Below are positions 1-8,560 of a stretch of DNA of 33,819 bases, one piece after another. Position numbers and translations under genes: made by a program. The notes below the pieces were generated by a model. It had not been told where the DNA came from and searched no databases. It was given only the letters and a program-made list of their open reading frames with translations. Positions within the stretch are counted from its first letter, which is position 1. Each line of letters opens with the position of its first letter. This DNA comes from Clostridiales bacterium (GTDB lineage: Bacteria; Bacillota; Clostridia; Oscillospirales; UBA644). The DNA lies in assembly GCA_016281805.1 (NCBI GenBank), contig JAEEJJ010000051.1:1-33819 (forward strand). The letters are read 5' to 3'.

Positions 1-1398
1 CTATTCGAGATAGTCATTGTAAAGCTTATCAAGTGACGCCTGTATAGATGATTCTATAGCGCCCAACGCTTCAGAGGCAACGGCATTGCCTGTTGTGATT
101 TTGGAAAGAACGGCGTTCATATCATTATACGGAATATACGGTGCATAGTCAAAGAAAGCTTCGTCGCGTATTTTACAATAGCATTCAAACGATTCTTTCG
201 AGAAAAAGTTATTTCTTTCAAGAACGTCCTGCCATGTTTCGGTCGTTTCACCGGGAAGAGGCTGAAAAAGGAAGGGGAGAACTATAGAATGCACTTCGGC
301 GTCAGAGTTTGAAGGAGCAAAGTAAAACCTTGAATGATAAGAGTATGCGGTCCTTGACATTGACGGATCGTAGCTCGGACCTGTGGGGAACATTGTCCAT
401 TCATAAGCATCCTGCATACGGTTTGCAAGGTTATTTGGATCTTCGGAGCTGAGTCCCGAATGGGTATACTGAAGGAAAAACGCATTTCTGTTTTCAACGA
501 ATTCCGTAACATCCTGATTATCCGCATTTCTTCTGTTGCCTATCAGTTTTCTGTCCTCAAGGCTTTTGATAAACTCGAGAGCTTCAAGAGTATTGTGAGA
601 ATTCAGAGAGCAATACAGTTTTCCGTCTTCGCATCTTGTTACCGGCCTTGCGCTGTTTGAATACATTGCGGCAAGTTCAAGAAACGGTTCGCTCAATGCA
701 GAAACTGCGTATACATGGTCTTTTGAATCGGGAGACGACGTATCGTGAACAGCTTCACAGATAGACTCAAATGACTGCCATGTCCATTCGCCTTGCTCCT
801 CAAGTTCATGAGGCTGCGGCTGCTGATAAGTTAATAATACAAGCGGATTATACCACATTGCAGGCATTGTATACGGCGAGGGCAGTCCCCAATAATACGA
901 CATTACCGCATAATAATCTCCGTTGAAATAACCTGCGTCGAGCATTCCCTTCGTTCCGTAAATACCGGAAAACAGGTCTATATCCATATCTGAAAAGGGC
1001 TGGAAAAATCCGTTGGGGATATATCTGCCGTTTGCGACTTCTGCCGATTGAGCAATTATAAGATCGGCATATTTCGTTCCGGCGGCATACTGGGTCAGAA
1101 ACATACCCAGATTGCTTTCTCCGATAACTTTCAAAGAAATATTAAATGCTTTTTCCGTATCTTTATAACGCTGTAAAAGTCTGTCACCTCTTACATCTGC
1201 GCCGGGTTCGGGAGCAAGCTGGACCTGCCCTCCGCCGTGCGTGCCTGCCGCTATAATATATTCATAACCGAGCAGATCGGCATCTTCGTTTGTGATTTCA
1301 GAATTGTATTCGGGAATTATTTCTTCCGTCTGAGACGAACATGAAATAATGATTGCACAAAAAACAAGTAAAACAGCTATAAGCCATGAATGTTTCAT
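1..1398 (-). CDS. Extracellular solute-binding lipoprotein (family 1-like, probably ABC sugar transporter)
   Basis: A 465-residue protein that should capture a solute outside the membrane and pass it to an ABC permease. The first ~20 residues form a lipoprotein signal peptide: Lys-His, a hydrophobic stretch, then a lipobox ending ISCSS with the lipidated Cys at about residue 20. The mature part has the acidic, aromatic-rich look of family 1 carbohydrate-binding proteins, including a mid-protein MPAMWYNP segment typical of their ligand cleft. The ORF is complete, with TAG at the window edge. No permease genes are visible; they may lie beyond the left edge. It is downstream of glpK on the same strand with a 161-nt gap. 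The substrate is unknown. The family call is from general sequence feel and the lipobox, not a search. Confidence 0.75.
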   Translation of the reverse strand: MKHSWLIAVLLVFCAIIISCSSQTEEIIPEYNSEITNEDADLLGYEYIIAAGTHGGGQVQLAPEPGADVRGDRLLQRYKDTEKAFNISLKVIGESNLGMFLTQYAAGTKYADLIIAQSAEVANGRYIPNGFFQPFSDMDIDLFSGIYGTKGMLDAGYFNGDYYAVMSYYWGLPSPYTMPAMWYNPLVLLTYQQPQPHELEEQGEWTWQSFESICEAVHDTSSPDSKDHVYAVSALSEPFLELAAMYSNSARPVTRCEDGKLYCSLNSHNTLEALEFIKSLEDRKLIGNRRNADNQDVTEFVENRNAFFLQYTHSGLSSEDPNNLANRMQDAYEWTMFPTGPSYDPSMSRTAYSYHSRFYFAPSNSDAEVHSIVLPFLFQPLPGETTETWQDVLERNNFFSKESFECYCKIRDEAFFDYAPYIPYNDMNAVLSKITTGNAVASEALGAIESSIQASLDKLYNDYLE

Positions 1399-1439
1399 TT
1401 TGTATTCCTTCTAAAATTTGTTTTCAGCTGTGAAACGAT

Positions 1440-1474
1440 CCCCAATATCCGAAGATTTGATTTTCGGATACGGG
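1440..1474. repeat. Inverted repeat between glpK and the lipoprotein gene
   Basis: ATCCGAA at 1447-1453 pairs with TTCGGAT at 1463-1469, and flanking CCCC and CGGG can extend the stem. There is no U-tract on either strand immediately after it, so it is not a classic intrinsic terminator. It may be an RNA-processing or attenuation hairpin between the two minus-strand genes. Confidence 0.45.
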
Positions 1475-1559
1475 TGGGAAAAAATTTCAGTAATATTTTT
1501 TCACATGAAGCGGTATGAACACTGCACATGCGGATTTCTTCGTCAGCAGTATCCGATTA

Positions 1560-3050
1560 TCATGATTCAAAAGAGCGGCACGCCAAAACTGCTCGCTGCC
1601 AGCCGTCAAGAAGTTTTTTCCTTTCAAAGGCATCCATATTCGGCGTATATTTTATGCCTGTGGCGAGTTTTCCCTTTATTTCGTTGCGATCTCTCCACAC
1701 GCCTACAGCCAGACCTGCCAAAAGCGCCGCTCCAAGTGCTGTTGCCTCGGGAGATACAGGCAAAAGAACATCCGTATCCGAAATATCCGCCTGAAATTGC
1801 ATCAGAAAACTGTTCTGAGATGCACCGCCGTCTGCTTTAAGGCATTTGAGAGGAAAACCTGCACTGCGCATTACCCTGATAAGATCATCTGTTTGATACG
1901 CAATCGATTCAAGAGCTGCGCGGCAAAGAATATTTCTGTCGGTTCCTCTCGTCATACCGAAGATTGCGGCTCGTGCCCGCATATCCCAGTACGGAGCCCC
2001 CATGCCGACAAAAGCCGGAACAAGATATACTCCCCCGTTGCTATCGGTCTGCATTGCCATTTCTTCGCTCTGTGCGGAGCTCTTAATAATATGCAGCTCG
2101 TCACGCAGCCACTGAATGACGGCACCGGCTGCGAATATACTGCCTTCCGCCGCATACTGAACAGGTTCGCCTTTACATGCAGCAGCGGCGGTAACGATAA
2201 GCCCGTTTTTCACTTCGGAACGGTGAGTTCCCGTGTTTGCGAGCAAAAAACAACCTGTTCCGTATGTATTTTTTGCTTCCCCCTCTTCAAAGCAGCCCTG
2301 TCCGAAAAGTGCGGATTGCTGATCTCCCGCAATACCGCAAACAGGTATCTGCGCGCCCATGATATCTGTAAAGCCGAACAATTCGCTGCTGCTTCTGACC
2401 TCGGGAAGCATACAGGCAGGGATATCCAGGATATCCAGCATCGTATCGTCCCATTTGTCTGCAGAGAGATCGTAAAGCATGGTTCGTGAGGCGTTTGTTC
2501 GGTCGGTTGCATGAATTTTTCCTCCCGTAAGTTTCCATAAAAGCCAGCAGTCTACCGTTCCGAAAAGAATGTCGCCTTTTTCGGCTCTTTGGCGTGCACC
2601 GGGAACATTGTCAAGTATCCATTTCAGCTTTGTTCCGCTGAAATACGCATCTATTCTGAGACCTGTTTTCTCGGCAACATAATCAGCCACTCCCCTGCTC
2701 TGAAGCTCTTCGCATATATCGGCAGTTCTTCTGCATTGCCACACGATCGCGTTGCATATTGGTTCACCTGTATGTTTATCCCATACTACGGTGGTCTCAC
2801 GCTGATTTGTTATGCCGATCGCCGCGATATCGGATGGGGAAATGCCGCTTTTGGCGACACATTCCGTAACGGATGCAAGCTGCATCGCATATATTTCAAC
2901 GGCATTATGCTCTACCCAACCTTCTTTCGGATAAATCTGGGTAAATTCACGCTGCGCCATAGAAACGACGCGACAGTCGCTGTCGAAAAGAACTGTTCGT
3001 GCGCTTGTTGTGCCTTCATCGAGTGCAAGAACGTATTTTATAAGTATCAC
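1560..3050 (-). CDS. glpK: Glycerol kinase
   Basis: FGGY-family kinase that phosphorylates glycerol to glycerol-3-phosphate in the cytoplasm. The 496-residue length fits the usual ~500. The N-terminal ATP-site motif reads LALDEGTTSAR, followed by GITNQRETTVVWD (the Arg-Glu pair that contacts glycerol), the GIAGDQQSALFGQ segment with the catalytic-type Asp, YGTGCFLLANTG, and GMGAPYWDMRARA near residue 350. The start given by the track is a GTG at 3050. An AGGCGG sequence sits very close to this GTG, so spacing is poor and the exact start is uncertain, but no better in-frame start exists before the conserved ALDEGTTS motif. A good promoter lies 50-80 nt upstream. It is probably an ordinary housekeeping gene outside the defence region. 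Confidence 0.95.
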   Translation of the reverse strand: MILIKYVLALDEGTTSARTVLFDSDCRVVSMAQREFTQIYPKEGWVEHNAVEIYAMQLASVTECVAKSGISPSDIAAIGITNQRETTVVWDKHTGEPICNAIVWQCRRTADICEELQSRGVADYVAEKTGLRIDAYFSGTKLKWILDNVPGARQRAEKGDILFGTVDCWLLWKLTGGKIHATDRTNASRTMLYDLSADKWDDTMLDILDIPACMLPEVRSSSELFGFTDIMGAQIPVCGIAGDQQSALFGQGCFEEGEAKNTYGTGCFLLANTGTHRSEVKNGLIVTAAAACKGEPVQYAAEGSIFAAGAVIQWLRDELHIIKSSAQSEEMAMQTDSNGGVYLVPAFVGMGAPYWDMRARAAIFGMTRGTDRNILCRAALESIAYQTDDLIRVMRSAGFPLKCLKADGGASQNSFLMQFQADISDTDVLLPVSPEATALGAALLAGLAVGVWRDRNEIKGKLATGIKYTPNMDAFERKKLLDGWQRAVLACRSFES

Positions 3051-3101
3051 CGCCTGTTTTAATAACGATCAGTAACAAACTGCAGTTAAAAGCTATTTTA
3101 T

Positions 3102-3130
3102 ATTATAACTCAGAATGGGCATAAAATCAA
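3102..3130 (-). promoter_or_regulatory. Sigma-A promoter for glpK
   Basis: On the minus strand TTGATT (3125-3130) is separated by 17 nt from a perfect TATAAT (3102-3107). Transcription would begin about 45 nt upstream of the glpK start. Confidence 0.7.
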
Positions 3131-3202
3131 TCCCGATTTGTAAATTCGTTTTGAATTTTTGCTGAATATGAAAAGTTTACATAAATTTATCAATTTGACT
3201 GC

Positions 3203-3231
3203 TTGATTTTCTGAGATTAATGTGCTATAAT
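3203..3231 (+). promoter_or_regulatory. Promoter for tRNA-Arg
   Basis: TTGATT (3203-3208), 17-nt spacer, and perfect TATAAT (3226-3231) preceded by TGC, an extended -10. The expected start is near 3238, about 20 nt before the tRNA. Confidence 0.75.
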
Positions 3232-3258
3232 ATACGGGCTTGAAAAAATACAAACAAT

Positions 3259-3335
3259 GCGCTGTTAGCTCAGCTGGATAGAGTGACTGGCTACGAACCA
3301 GTAGGTCGGGGGTTCGAGTCCCTCACAGCGCGCCA
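3259..3335 (+). tRNA. tRNA-Arg (anticodon ACG)
   Basis: A full cloverleaf can be drawn: acceptor GCGCTGT pairs with ACAGCGC, D-arm GCTC...GAGT, anticodon arm ACTGG-CTACGAA-CCAGT with anticodon ACG, five-base variable loop AGGTC, T-arm GGGGG-TTCGAGT-CCCTC, discriminator G and an encoded CCA. The wobble A is expected to be deaminated to inosine, so it reads CGN arginine codons. tRNA genes are common integration sites, but I see no second copy of its 3' end in this window. Confidence 0.97.
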
Positions 3336-3345
3336 CTTTTCAGGC

Positions 3346-3388
3346 TCCCCATAATCAGGTGCAAATGTGCTTGGTTATGGGGTTTTTT
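3346..3388 (+). terminator. Intrinsic terminator after tRNA-Arg
   Basis: CCCCATAATCA pairs with TGGTTATGGGG (one G-T pair) across a loop of about 12 nt and is followed by TTTTTT. It lies 11 nt downstream of the CCA end. Confidence 0.85.
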
Positions 3389-3685
3389 ATATATTCCGAT
3401 GGTCATCGGGGTTTTGAATGTGTGTATTCAAAAAATCTTCTGACTACATAAAATTTAGTCAAAATTTAGTCAGATTGCAGTCAGGCAATTCAAGTGAAAA
3501 CCCGGCGGGGTTTTATTCGGATGAAAAAAAGAGCCCACGTCAAACGATCTCATTATTCAGACACTTGAGTCTCTATAAAAAATATCTCCATGTTACATTT
3601 CGCAGCTATGTAACATGGAGTTTTTTTAATATTTCATTAAGAAGAATCTTTAACGCCAGACTGATGTTTTCTCTTTTTTCAGAAA
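3389..3685. other. Non-coding boundary between tRNA-Arg and the CRISPR array
   Basis: No gene is supported here. The 92-residue ORF in the track (3418-3696, plus) runs through two hairpins and has no recognisable motif. The stretch holds a tandem AAATTTAGTC repeat near 3450-3468, a short GC-rich hairpin AAAACCC-ggc-GGGGTTTT (3497-3514), and the strong terminator listed separately. It probably insulates the tRNA from the minus-strand CRISPR transcript. Confidence 0.6.
3586..3627. terminator. Strong, probably bidirectional terminator downstream of the CRISPR array
   Basis: A perfect 13-bp stem, CTCCATGTTACAT (3586-3598) and ATGTAACATGGAG (3608-3620), is followed on the plus strand by seven T. 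On the minus strand the stem is followed within a few bases by TTTTTT (complement of the A-run at 3577-3582). It is well placed to end the cas12a-crRNA transcript coming from the right. Confidence 0.8.
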
Positions 3686-4361
3686 TGATAGTGTAGCAGC
3701 TATCAGAAGGGGTTATTATTCTTTATAAAAAGCTTTTTATTTACTTAATATCTACAATAGTAGAAATTAGAAGGGGTTATTATTCTTTGCGCTCCCACGG
3801 AAAGCGCATAAAAATCTACAATAGTAGAAATTAGAAGGGGTTATTATTCCGACGGCAAATAAAATAGCTAATTCCGCGGCATCTACAATAGTAGAAATTA
3901 GAAGGGGTTATTATTCACTGATGAAGTTGGCTTCGTAGGAATCATCTACAATAGTAGAAATTAGAAGGGGTTATTATTCTTACGACGCTGTTGCTGGAAG
4001 CGACGGCATCTACAATAGTAGAAATTAGAAGGGGTTATTATTCATCTTCGCCCGTGCCTCTTTCGCCCGCTATCTACAATAGTAGAAATTAGAAGGGGTT
4101 ATTATTCTTTCTGCAAATTTTCCCTATGATATTCCATCTACAATAGTAGAAATTAGAAGGGGTTATTATTCCGTGGAACAGTTTTGCGAAGATCACCCAT
4201 CTACAATAGTAGAAATTAGAAGGGGTTATTATTCGCGGCTCAAAGCGATATCGATAATCTTATCTACAATAGTAGAAATTAGAAGGGGTTATTATTCACG
4301 TAAAGGACATACCTTTCGGGCTGCTATCTACAATAGTAGAAATTAGAAGGGGTTATTATTC
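3686..4361 (-). CRISPR. Type V-A CRISPR array, 10 intact repeats plus one degenerate, 10 spacers
   Basis: Ten identical 36-nt repeats start at 3750, 3814, 3881, 3944, 4008, 4072, 4136, 4199, 4262 and 4326. On the minus strand the repeat ends in AATTTCTACTATTGTAGAT, the classic Cas12a handle that folds TCTAC-TATT-GTAGA, so crRNAs are read right to left, the same direction as cas12a. Spacers are 27-31 nt. An eleventh, degenerate repeat (3686-3721) keeps only the handle-distal part and marks the trailer end. The right-most repeat abuts cas4 coding sequence with no leader between them. The left-most spacer (3722-3749) is very AT-rich and holds a 16-nt perfect palindrome. Mature guides would be made by Cas12a itself. 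Confidence 0.98.
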
Positions 4362-4668
4362 CATATCCGTCAAAAACAGTTTTGATTTTCTTCTTGCGCT
4401 CTGTGAGGATTCCCTTTTGCACATCAAATAAATCTATTTTGCCTAAAAGACCATACTTTTCACAATACACCGCAGTTGCCTGCAAAATTGTTTTGCGGTT
4501 GGAATATCTGCCTGAATCAACCGCATCGTGCGCGGCAGTGCCGTTTATCTGCTCTTCCTGCTGATACGACATTTTTTCTGTATCGTAATCAAGAGAGTGG
4601 AAATAAATAGAAACAGGGCAAAATATGAAATCATTCAGATTTGAAATTGAGAGTGGATTTTCAGCCAT
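4324..4668 (-). pseudogene. cas4: cas4 N-terminal fragment fused to the first CRISPR repeat
   Basis: Cas4 is a RecB-like, Fe-S-containing exonuclease that trims prespacers for Cas1-Cas2. The visible part has the family's N-terminal Cys motif (FIFCPVSIYFHSL), the His motif (NGTAAHDAVD), the metal-binding Asp (GLLGKIDLFD) and the ERKKKIK lysine motif. The reading frame then stops being Cas4 right after VFDGYG and continues into CRISPR repeat sequence until a TAG at 4324-4326. The C-terminal half, with the three Cys that complete the Fe-S cluster, is absent, so the protein should be inactive. I chose the ATG at 4668 because it overlaps the cas12a stop (ATGGCTGA); ATGs at 4680 and 4698 are also in frame. 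No cas1 or cas2 is found in the window. Confidence 0.88.
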
Positions 4669-7600
4669 TGCTTTGCGCATATTCAAGCCATTCGGCATTA
4701 GTCATTGCAATATTTACTGTTTTTAATTCAGTTTCATCCGCGCATAATTTAAACTGATTGATAATCCATAATCCTTTTCTTGCTATATTGAATGCTCCGT
4801 TGGCATCAGCATCAACGGGAAGCGCTGATGATGCCAATCCCTTATAGTCGTTGCTGTTGTAGAAACCGCCGGAAGAATTTCTAACCGGAGAAATCAGATA
4901 ATCGACCTCGGTATTGCCTGTTTCGCTGTTTCTCATTTGCAGCATAAGCTTTAATAGATCAATAAAAGAGATGAAGAAATCAGGAGCTTTTTGCATGAGA
5001 ATTTCAGTTTTCAGATCTTTTTTATAATCTATTGCATATTTATCAAACAGATTTTTAAATTCTTCTGTGAGATTAACAGTATTATTGTCCCATTCGCTGT
5101 TTTTATCTTTGTTTCTAAATGTTTTAATTCTTTGACCATATGAACAAAGCGTCCACTTCTTTCGATAGTCCGCATTGCATTTCGGGAAATTGCTGTAATC
5201 AAACGAAAATTCGAATAAATCGTCTTTGACGTTATATGCAATACTATCAAAACGACTGATAAAATCTTTTGCTGCTTCCACGCCCGTATAACTTGGATGA
5301 AGAAGGTCAACAAAGCCGGTAGTCGGATCAATTTTGCTTGTAAGATATGCGGGAACATAGAAAATAAACCCGTTCTGTTTGCCCATACTTCTGAAGCTTT
5401 CGAATTTATTTGTAAGCTGAAACGCATTAAGGACGCTGCCTATTTCATCAGGAGTTTTCTTTTTGTCAGAAAGATAATTAAGTTTTTCTATGAGCATTTT
5501 TTCGAACTTCTGATATACAGATCTTTCAAACTTACCTCCTCTGACACGCTTAAAGCCGAAATTCAGATCTTCCATAACGATTATAGCATCATATTTTTCA
5601 ACAAGCTGACAAATTTTATGAACTACCTGGCTTATATATCCCTCTTTGAGTTCCTTAATATTCTCAATATTTTTCCAATCTACGCGTGCTTTCTGGCGAT
5701 CCTGTTCACGCTTTTCAAGGAGTGCATGATAATCTGTTCTATATTCATGACCGTTGAACTCACTGAAAATATCGTTTAATGAAAACTGCTCGACAATTTC
5801 ACCATTACCGTTGAGAACGCAAATATAAAGAAGGTTACGTTCTCCCCTATCGATGCCGATAACATAATTGTTCTCACATTCGCTAAGAGCGCTTCTGGTT
5901 TTGAGATTAATATCTTTTCTTCCCTCCGCAGTGAAGTTAAGGGTTATAGGAATATGCATCATAAACTGATCAAGAGTATAACGTCTGTTTTTAATAAGAT
6001 CATACGTGAAACAGCTTGTCTTTTTGGAATTATTCTTGTTTTTATTTTCGACCGGATTATTCTTGGGATGAACTATCATTTCATCCTTTGATATACTTGC
6101 CTTACGATAGAACATTTCTGCTCCGCCATTTAACGCGATAACGCCTGATCTGAGATTCACATCATCGAAAAGCATTTTAAAATATAACGTGTGAAGATTA
6201 GGCGTGCCATTTCCCTTTTTATTCTTTGAAAAGTCCTTATTATAAATCTGGAATAAATAAATCTTTCCTTCTTTTACGAGTGAGTCAATATATTCATTGC
6301 TGACACCAACGAATTGCAGACTGTATGCCTGCTTGTCAACATCAATAAAGAAATCATTTATTGTTTTATAATCTTCCGTCTGCTTGAATTTGAAGTCATA
6401 ATAATTCCTACCGAATTCATCCAACAGCATTGAATAGTTGACGAGAAAATCATTTTTGCAATAATCAATAAATCTGTGTATTTCATCTGAAGATAAAGAT
6501 TTGCTGTCTTTTTTCTTTTTCTCGAGTATATATTTGATATCCTCGGGGGGATTTTGAGGAAGAATCTGTTTGCCGGAAATATACTTTGCCGCATTGGGAA
6601 TCTGTTTGTAAATCATCTTCTGATAAGTATCGCTGCTTGAAGATGAGTAGTAGTTTATGCCCTGAAATACACTTCTGTTTTCGTCATCCATAATAGCGAC
6701 GAAATAATCCTCGCCTTTTCTTAATAATACCGAGGAATAGTCTCTTTCTTTATTTCTGTCCCAGCCGCCAAGAAACTGCGGATTTTGAAAATTAAGCTTG
6801 ATCTTATCAGTTTTATACGGTTTTTGAGTGAGATAATTTCTGACTTTATCATACAATCTGTCAACTTCACTCAGGCGGTCGTATTGTTCATAAAATTCAC
6901 CGTAAAATGCCTCGTCCTTACTCTCTTCTTTTCCTGTGCCAAGCACAAGCCCCATTGTTTTTTCAAGTTCCTTCACAGAATCAAGAGCATTCTTGATTGT
7001 TTCAACAGCATCATCATTATTGTAAAGTTTTTTAGAACAAGTATAATTATCTGAAAGAAGGCTTTCTGCTTTCAGATAGTTTTCCGAAATCTTGCTGCAG
7101 CATTCCGTTATCGAATTTTTGAACCATTCAAAAACATTTCCCGGAGATGTCTGTTTTGATGCTGTGCTACCATATTTTTGTATATCAGCAAAGCTGAAAC
7201 TTTCATTTGATTTAAACGATTTTTTTCTTACATCAAAATATTTGTCAGATTTTTTTTGTTTTTCAGATTTTGACAAGTCGTACTCATCATTCCATGATTT
7301 TTCAACGGCTCCATAATAATCGAATACGCCGGCACAAACAGTTGTAAGATCCAGATTGTTGCGAACAAAAATACCGTTAGGAGAAAATTCAGTTAATCTG
7401 TTAAAAAGCTTGCATATATTTTCAGTACATTTTTTGATTGATATTCCATCTTCTTTTTCTCCGGACAAAAAGTATTTATCGACAGACTGAAGCAATTCAT
7501 TATCAGTCTCGAACTTATCCGGAATAAAAGAAATAGTTTTAGCATTGCTGAGAACCTGCTTGTATAGCTGCTTTAGTTTTGGAATTCTATCTGCTTTATC

Positions 7601-8431
7601 AGCCGTTTGATTGTAAAGATTAATATATTCGTTCAGTCCTTGAATTTTTGTGCCGTCGCTACAGGTATATCCTCCGATAACACAATTGTATTTGTCTATA
7701 CCATTCTGAGACAGAACAAATGGGAAATAGCTGATGCTGAACAAATCTTCAACTGCTGTGCCGTAAATTCCATCGAAGTCATCATCAAGTTTTTTTATCA
7801 TTGCAGCTATTTTTGCCTGAACATGAGGATATATTTTTACATTGTCGAGGAATTTAGGAAGATTTTCATTTATACACCTATATGCTATAGCTGTCGATTT
7901 TTCATCTTCTACATACATATTTTTACGATTATCAAAAAACCCTGTAAAATATGTAGAAAAACCAGAGAATTCCTTCACAATATCAAGGGCATCGAAATCG
8001 TTCTTTTTCTCCAGGTATTCCGGCAAAAGAGTTTCGAGTATGTTTTTGTTATTCAAGCTGCCGTACTCAGGGGCTGTTGTTAACGCAGTTGTAATATATT
8101 TGCGCAGCAAACCTTCTGAAATACGCATAGCCTTTTTGTCATTTTCATCTTTTCCTGATTTATAATAAGCATCTGCATAAGACGATACTTCGTTGATAAA
8201 GCTGTTTATCTCGTTGCTCGATTCAAATCTAACAAAGGAACGATTGATGAAGTCTCTATGATATTCGTCAATGAGTTTTTTTACAATTGCGTAATTGGCG
8301 GCACGTCTTTCGTCTTCTTCGAGCATATTGTTAAACTCAAAATTTTTAAGCGTTTCACCAACAGGAATGAGCTTAAATCTTAGTGTTTTACTTAACGGAT
8401 ACTGACCTATGAAATTGTCAATTTTTTTCAT
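4661..8431 (-). CDS. cas12a: Cas12a (Cpf1) RNA-guided nuclease
   Basis: Effector of type V-A CRISPR: processes its own pre-crRNA and cuts T-rich-PAM dsDNA. The start at 8431 is preceded by AAAAGGAGAA seven bases upstream and begins MKKIDNF, as in other Cas12a; the track's longer start at 8473 lacks a site. Length is 1256 residues (family ~1200-1300). Motifs in order: N-terminal YPLSKTLRFKL, the WED segment KIKLNFQNPQFLGGWDRNKE, crRNA-processing region PNLHTLYFKMLF, RuvC-I IGIDRGERNLLY (Asp ~861), bridge helix region, RuvC-II VMEDLNFGF (Glu ~954), the Nuc-domain WTLCSYGQRI, and RuvC-III DADANGAF (Asp ~1207/1209). All catalytic residues appear intact. It is followed directly by the cas4 remnant and the array, so interference should work even though adaptation cannot. 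Confidence 0.98.
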   Translation of the reverse strand: MKKIDNFIGQYPLSKTLRFKLIPVGETLKNFEFNNMLEEDERRAANYAIVKKLIDEYHRDFINRSFVRFESSNEINSFINEVSSYADAYYKSGKDENDKKAMRISEGLLRKYITTALTTAPEYGSLNNKNILETLLPEYLEKKNDFDALDIVKEFSGFSTYFTGFFDNRKNMYVEDEKSTAIAYRCINENLPKFLDNVKIYPHVQAKIAAMIKKLDDDFDGIYGTAVEDLFSISYFPFVLSQNGIDKYNCVIGGYTCSDGTKIQGLNEYINLYNQTADKADRIPKLKQLYKQVLSNAKTISFIPDKFETDNELLQSVDKYFLSGEKEDGISIKKCTENICKLFNRLTEFSPNGIFVRNNLDLTTVCAGVFDYYGAVEKSWNDEYDLSKSEKQKKSDKYFDVRKKSFKSNESFSFADIQKYGSTASKQTSPGNVFEWFKNSITECCSKISENYLKAESLLSDNYTCSKKLYNNDDAVETIKNALDSVKELEKTMGLVLGTGKEESKDEAFYGEFYEQYDRLSEVDRLYDKVRNYLTQKPYKTDKIKLNFQNPQFLGGWDRNKERDYSSVLLRKGEDYFVAIMDDENRSVFQGINYYSSSSSDTYQKMIYKQIPNAAKYISGKQILPQNPPEDIKYILEKKKKDSKSLSSDEIHRFIDYCKNDFLVNYSMLLDEFGRNYYDFKFKQTEDYKTINDFFIDVDKQAYSLQFVGVSNEYIDSLVKEGKIYLFQIYNKDFSKNKKGNGTPNLHTLYFKMLFDDVNLRSGVIALNGGAEMFYRKASISKDEMIVHPKNNPVENKNKNNSKKTSCFTYDLIKNRRYTLDQFMMHIPITLNFTAEGRKDINLKTRSALSECENNYVIGIDRGERNLLYICVLNGNGEIVEQFSLNDIFSEFNGHEYRTDYHALLEKREQDRQKARVDWKNIENIKELKEGYISQVVHKICQLVEKYDAIIVMEDLNFGFKRVRGGKFERSVYQKFEKMLIEKLNYLSDKKKTPDEIGSVLNAFQLTNKFESFRSMGKQNGFIFYVPAYLTSKIDPTTGFVDLLHPSYTGVEAAKDFISRFDSIAYNVKDDLFEFSFDYSNFPKCNADYRKKWTLCSYGQRIKTFRNKDKNSEWDNNTVNLTEEFKNLFDKYAIDYKKDLKTEILMQKAPDFFISFIDLLKLMLQMRNSETGNTEVDYLISPVRNSSGGFYNSNDYKGLASSALPVDADANGAFNIARKGLWIINQFKLCADETELKTVNIAMTNAEWLEYAQSNG

Positions 8432-8560
8432 TTTACTTCTCCTTTTGATTGAAAGAATTAATGGGTTATGCAAATTGGGACGTGCCTGGTAATTTCAATA
8501 ATTAATATATAGTGAAGCAACATTTTTCCATGCTCGTGTAATGAACTGCAGGGGCTATGA

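Noticed and set aside
1797-2489. 230-residue plus-strand ORF opposite glpK
   Set aside because: Antisense shadow of a clearly assigned gene, rich in Cys and His from the complementary frame.
3259-3335. tRNA-Arg as the attachment site of the integrase at 28250
   Set aside because: No repeat of the tRNA 3' end is seen near the integrase or anywhere else in the window.
3418-3696. 92-residue plus-strand ORF before the CRISPR array
   Set aside because: It crosses two hairpin terminators and the degenerate repeat, and has no family motif; treated as chance.
5297-5779. 160-residue plus-strand ORF antisense to cas12a
   Set aside because: It is a shadow of the cas12a frame, with no start signal.
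8432-8560. Separate cas12a promoter
   Set aside because: AT-rich with -10-like words (TATATT), but no -35 with acceptable spacing; not strong enough to list.
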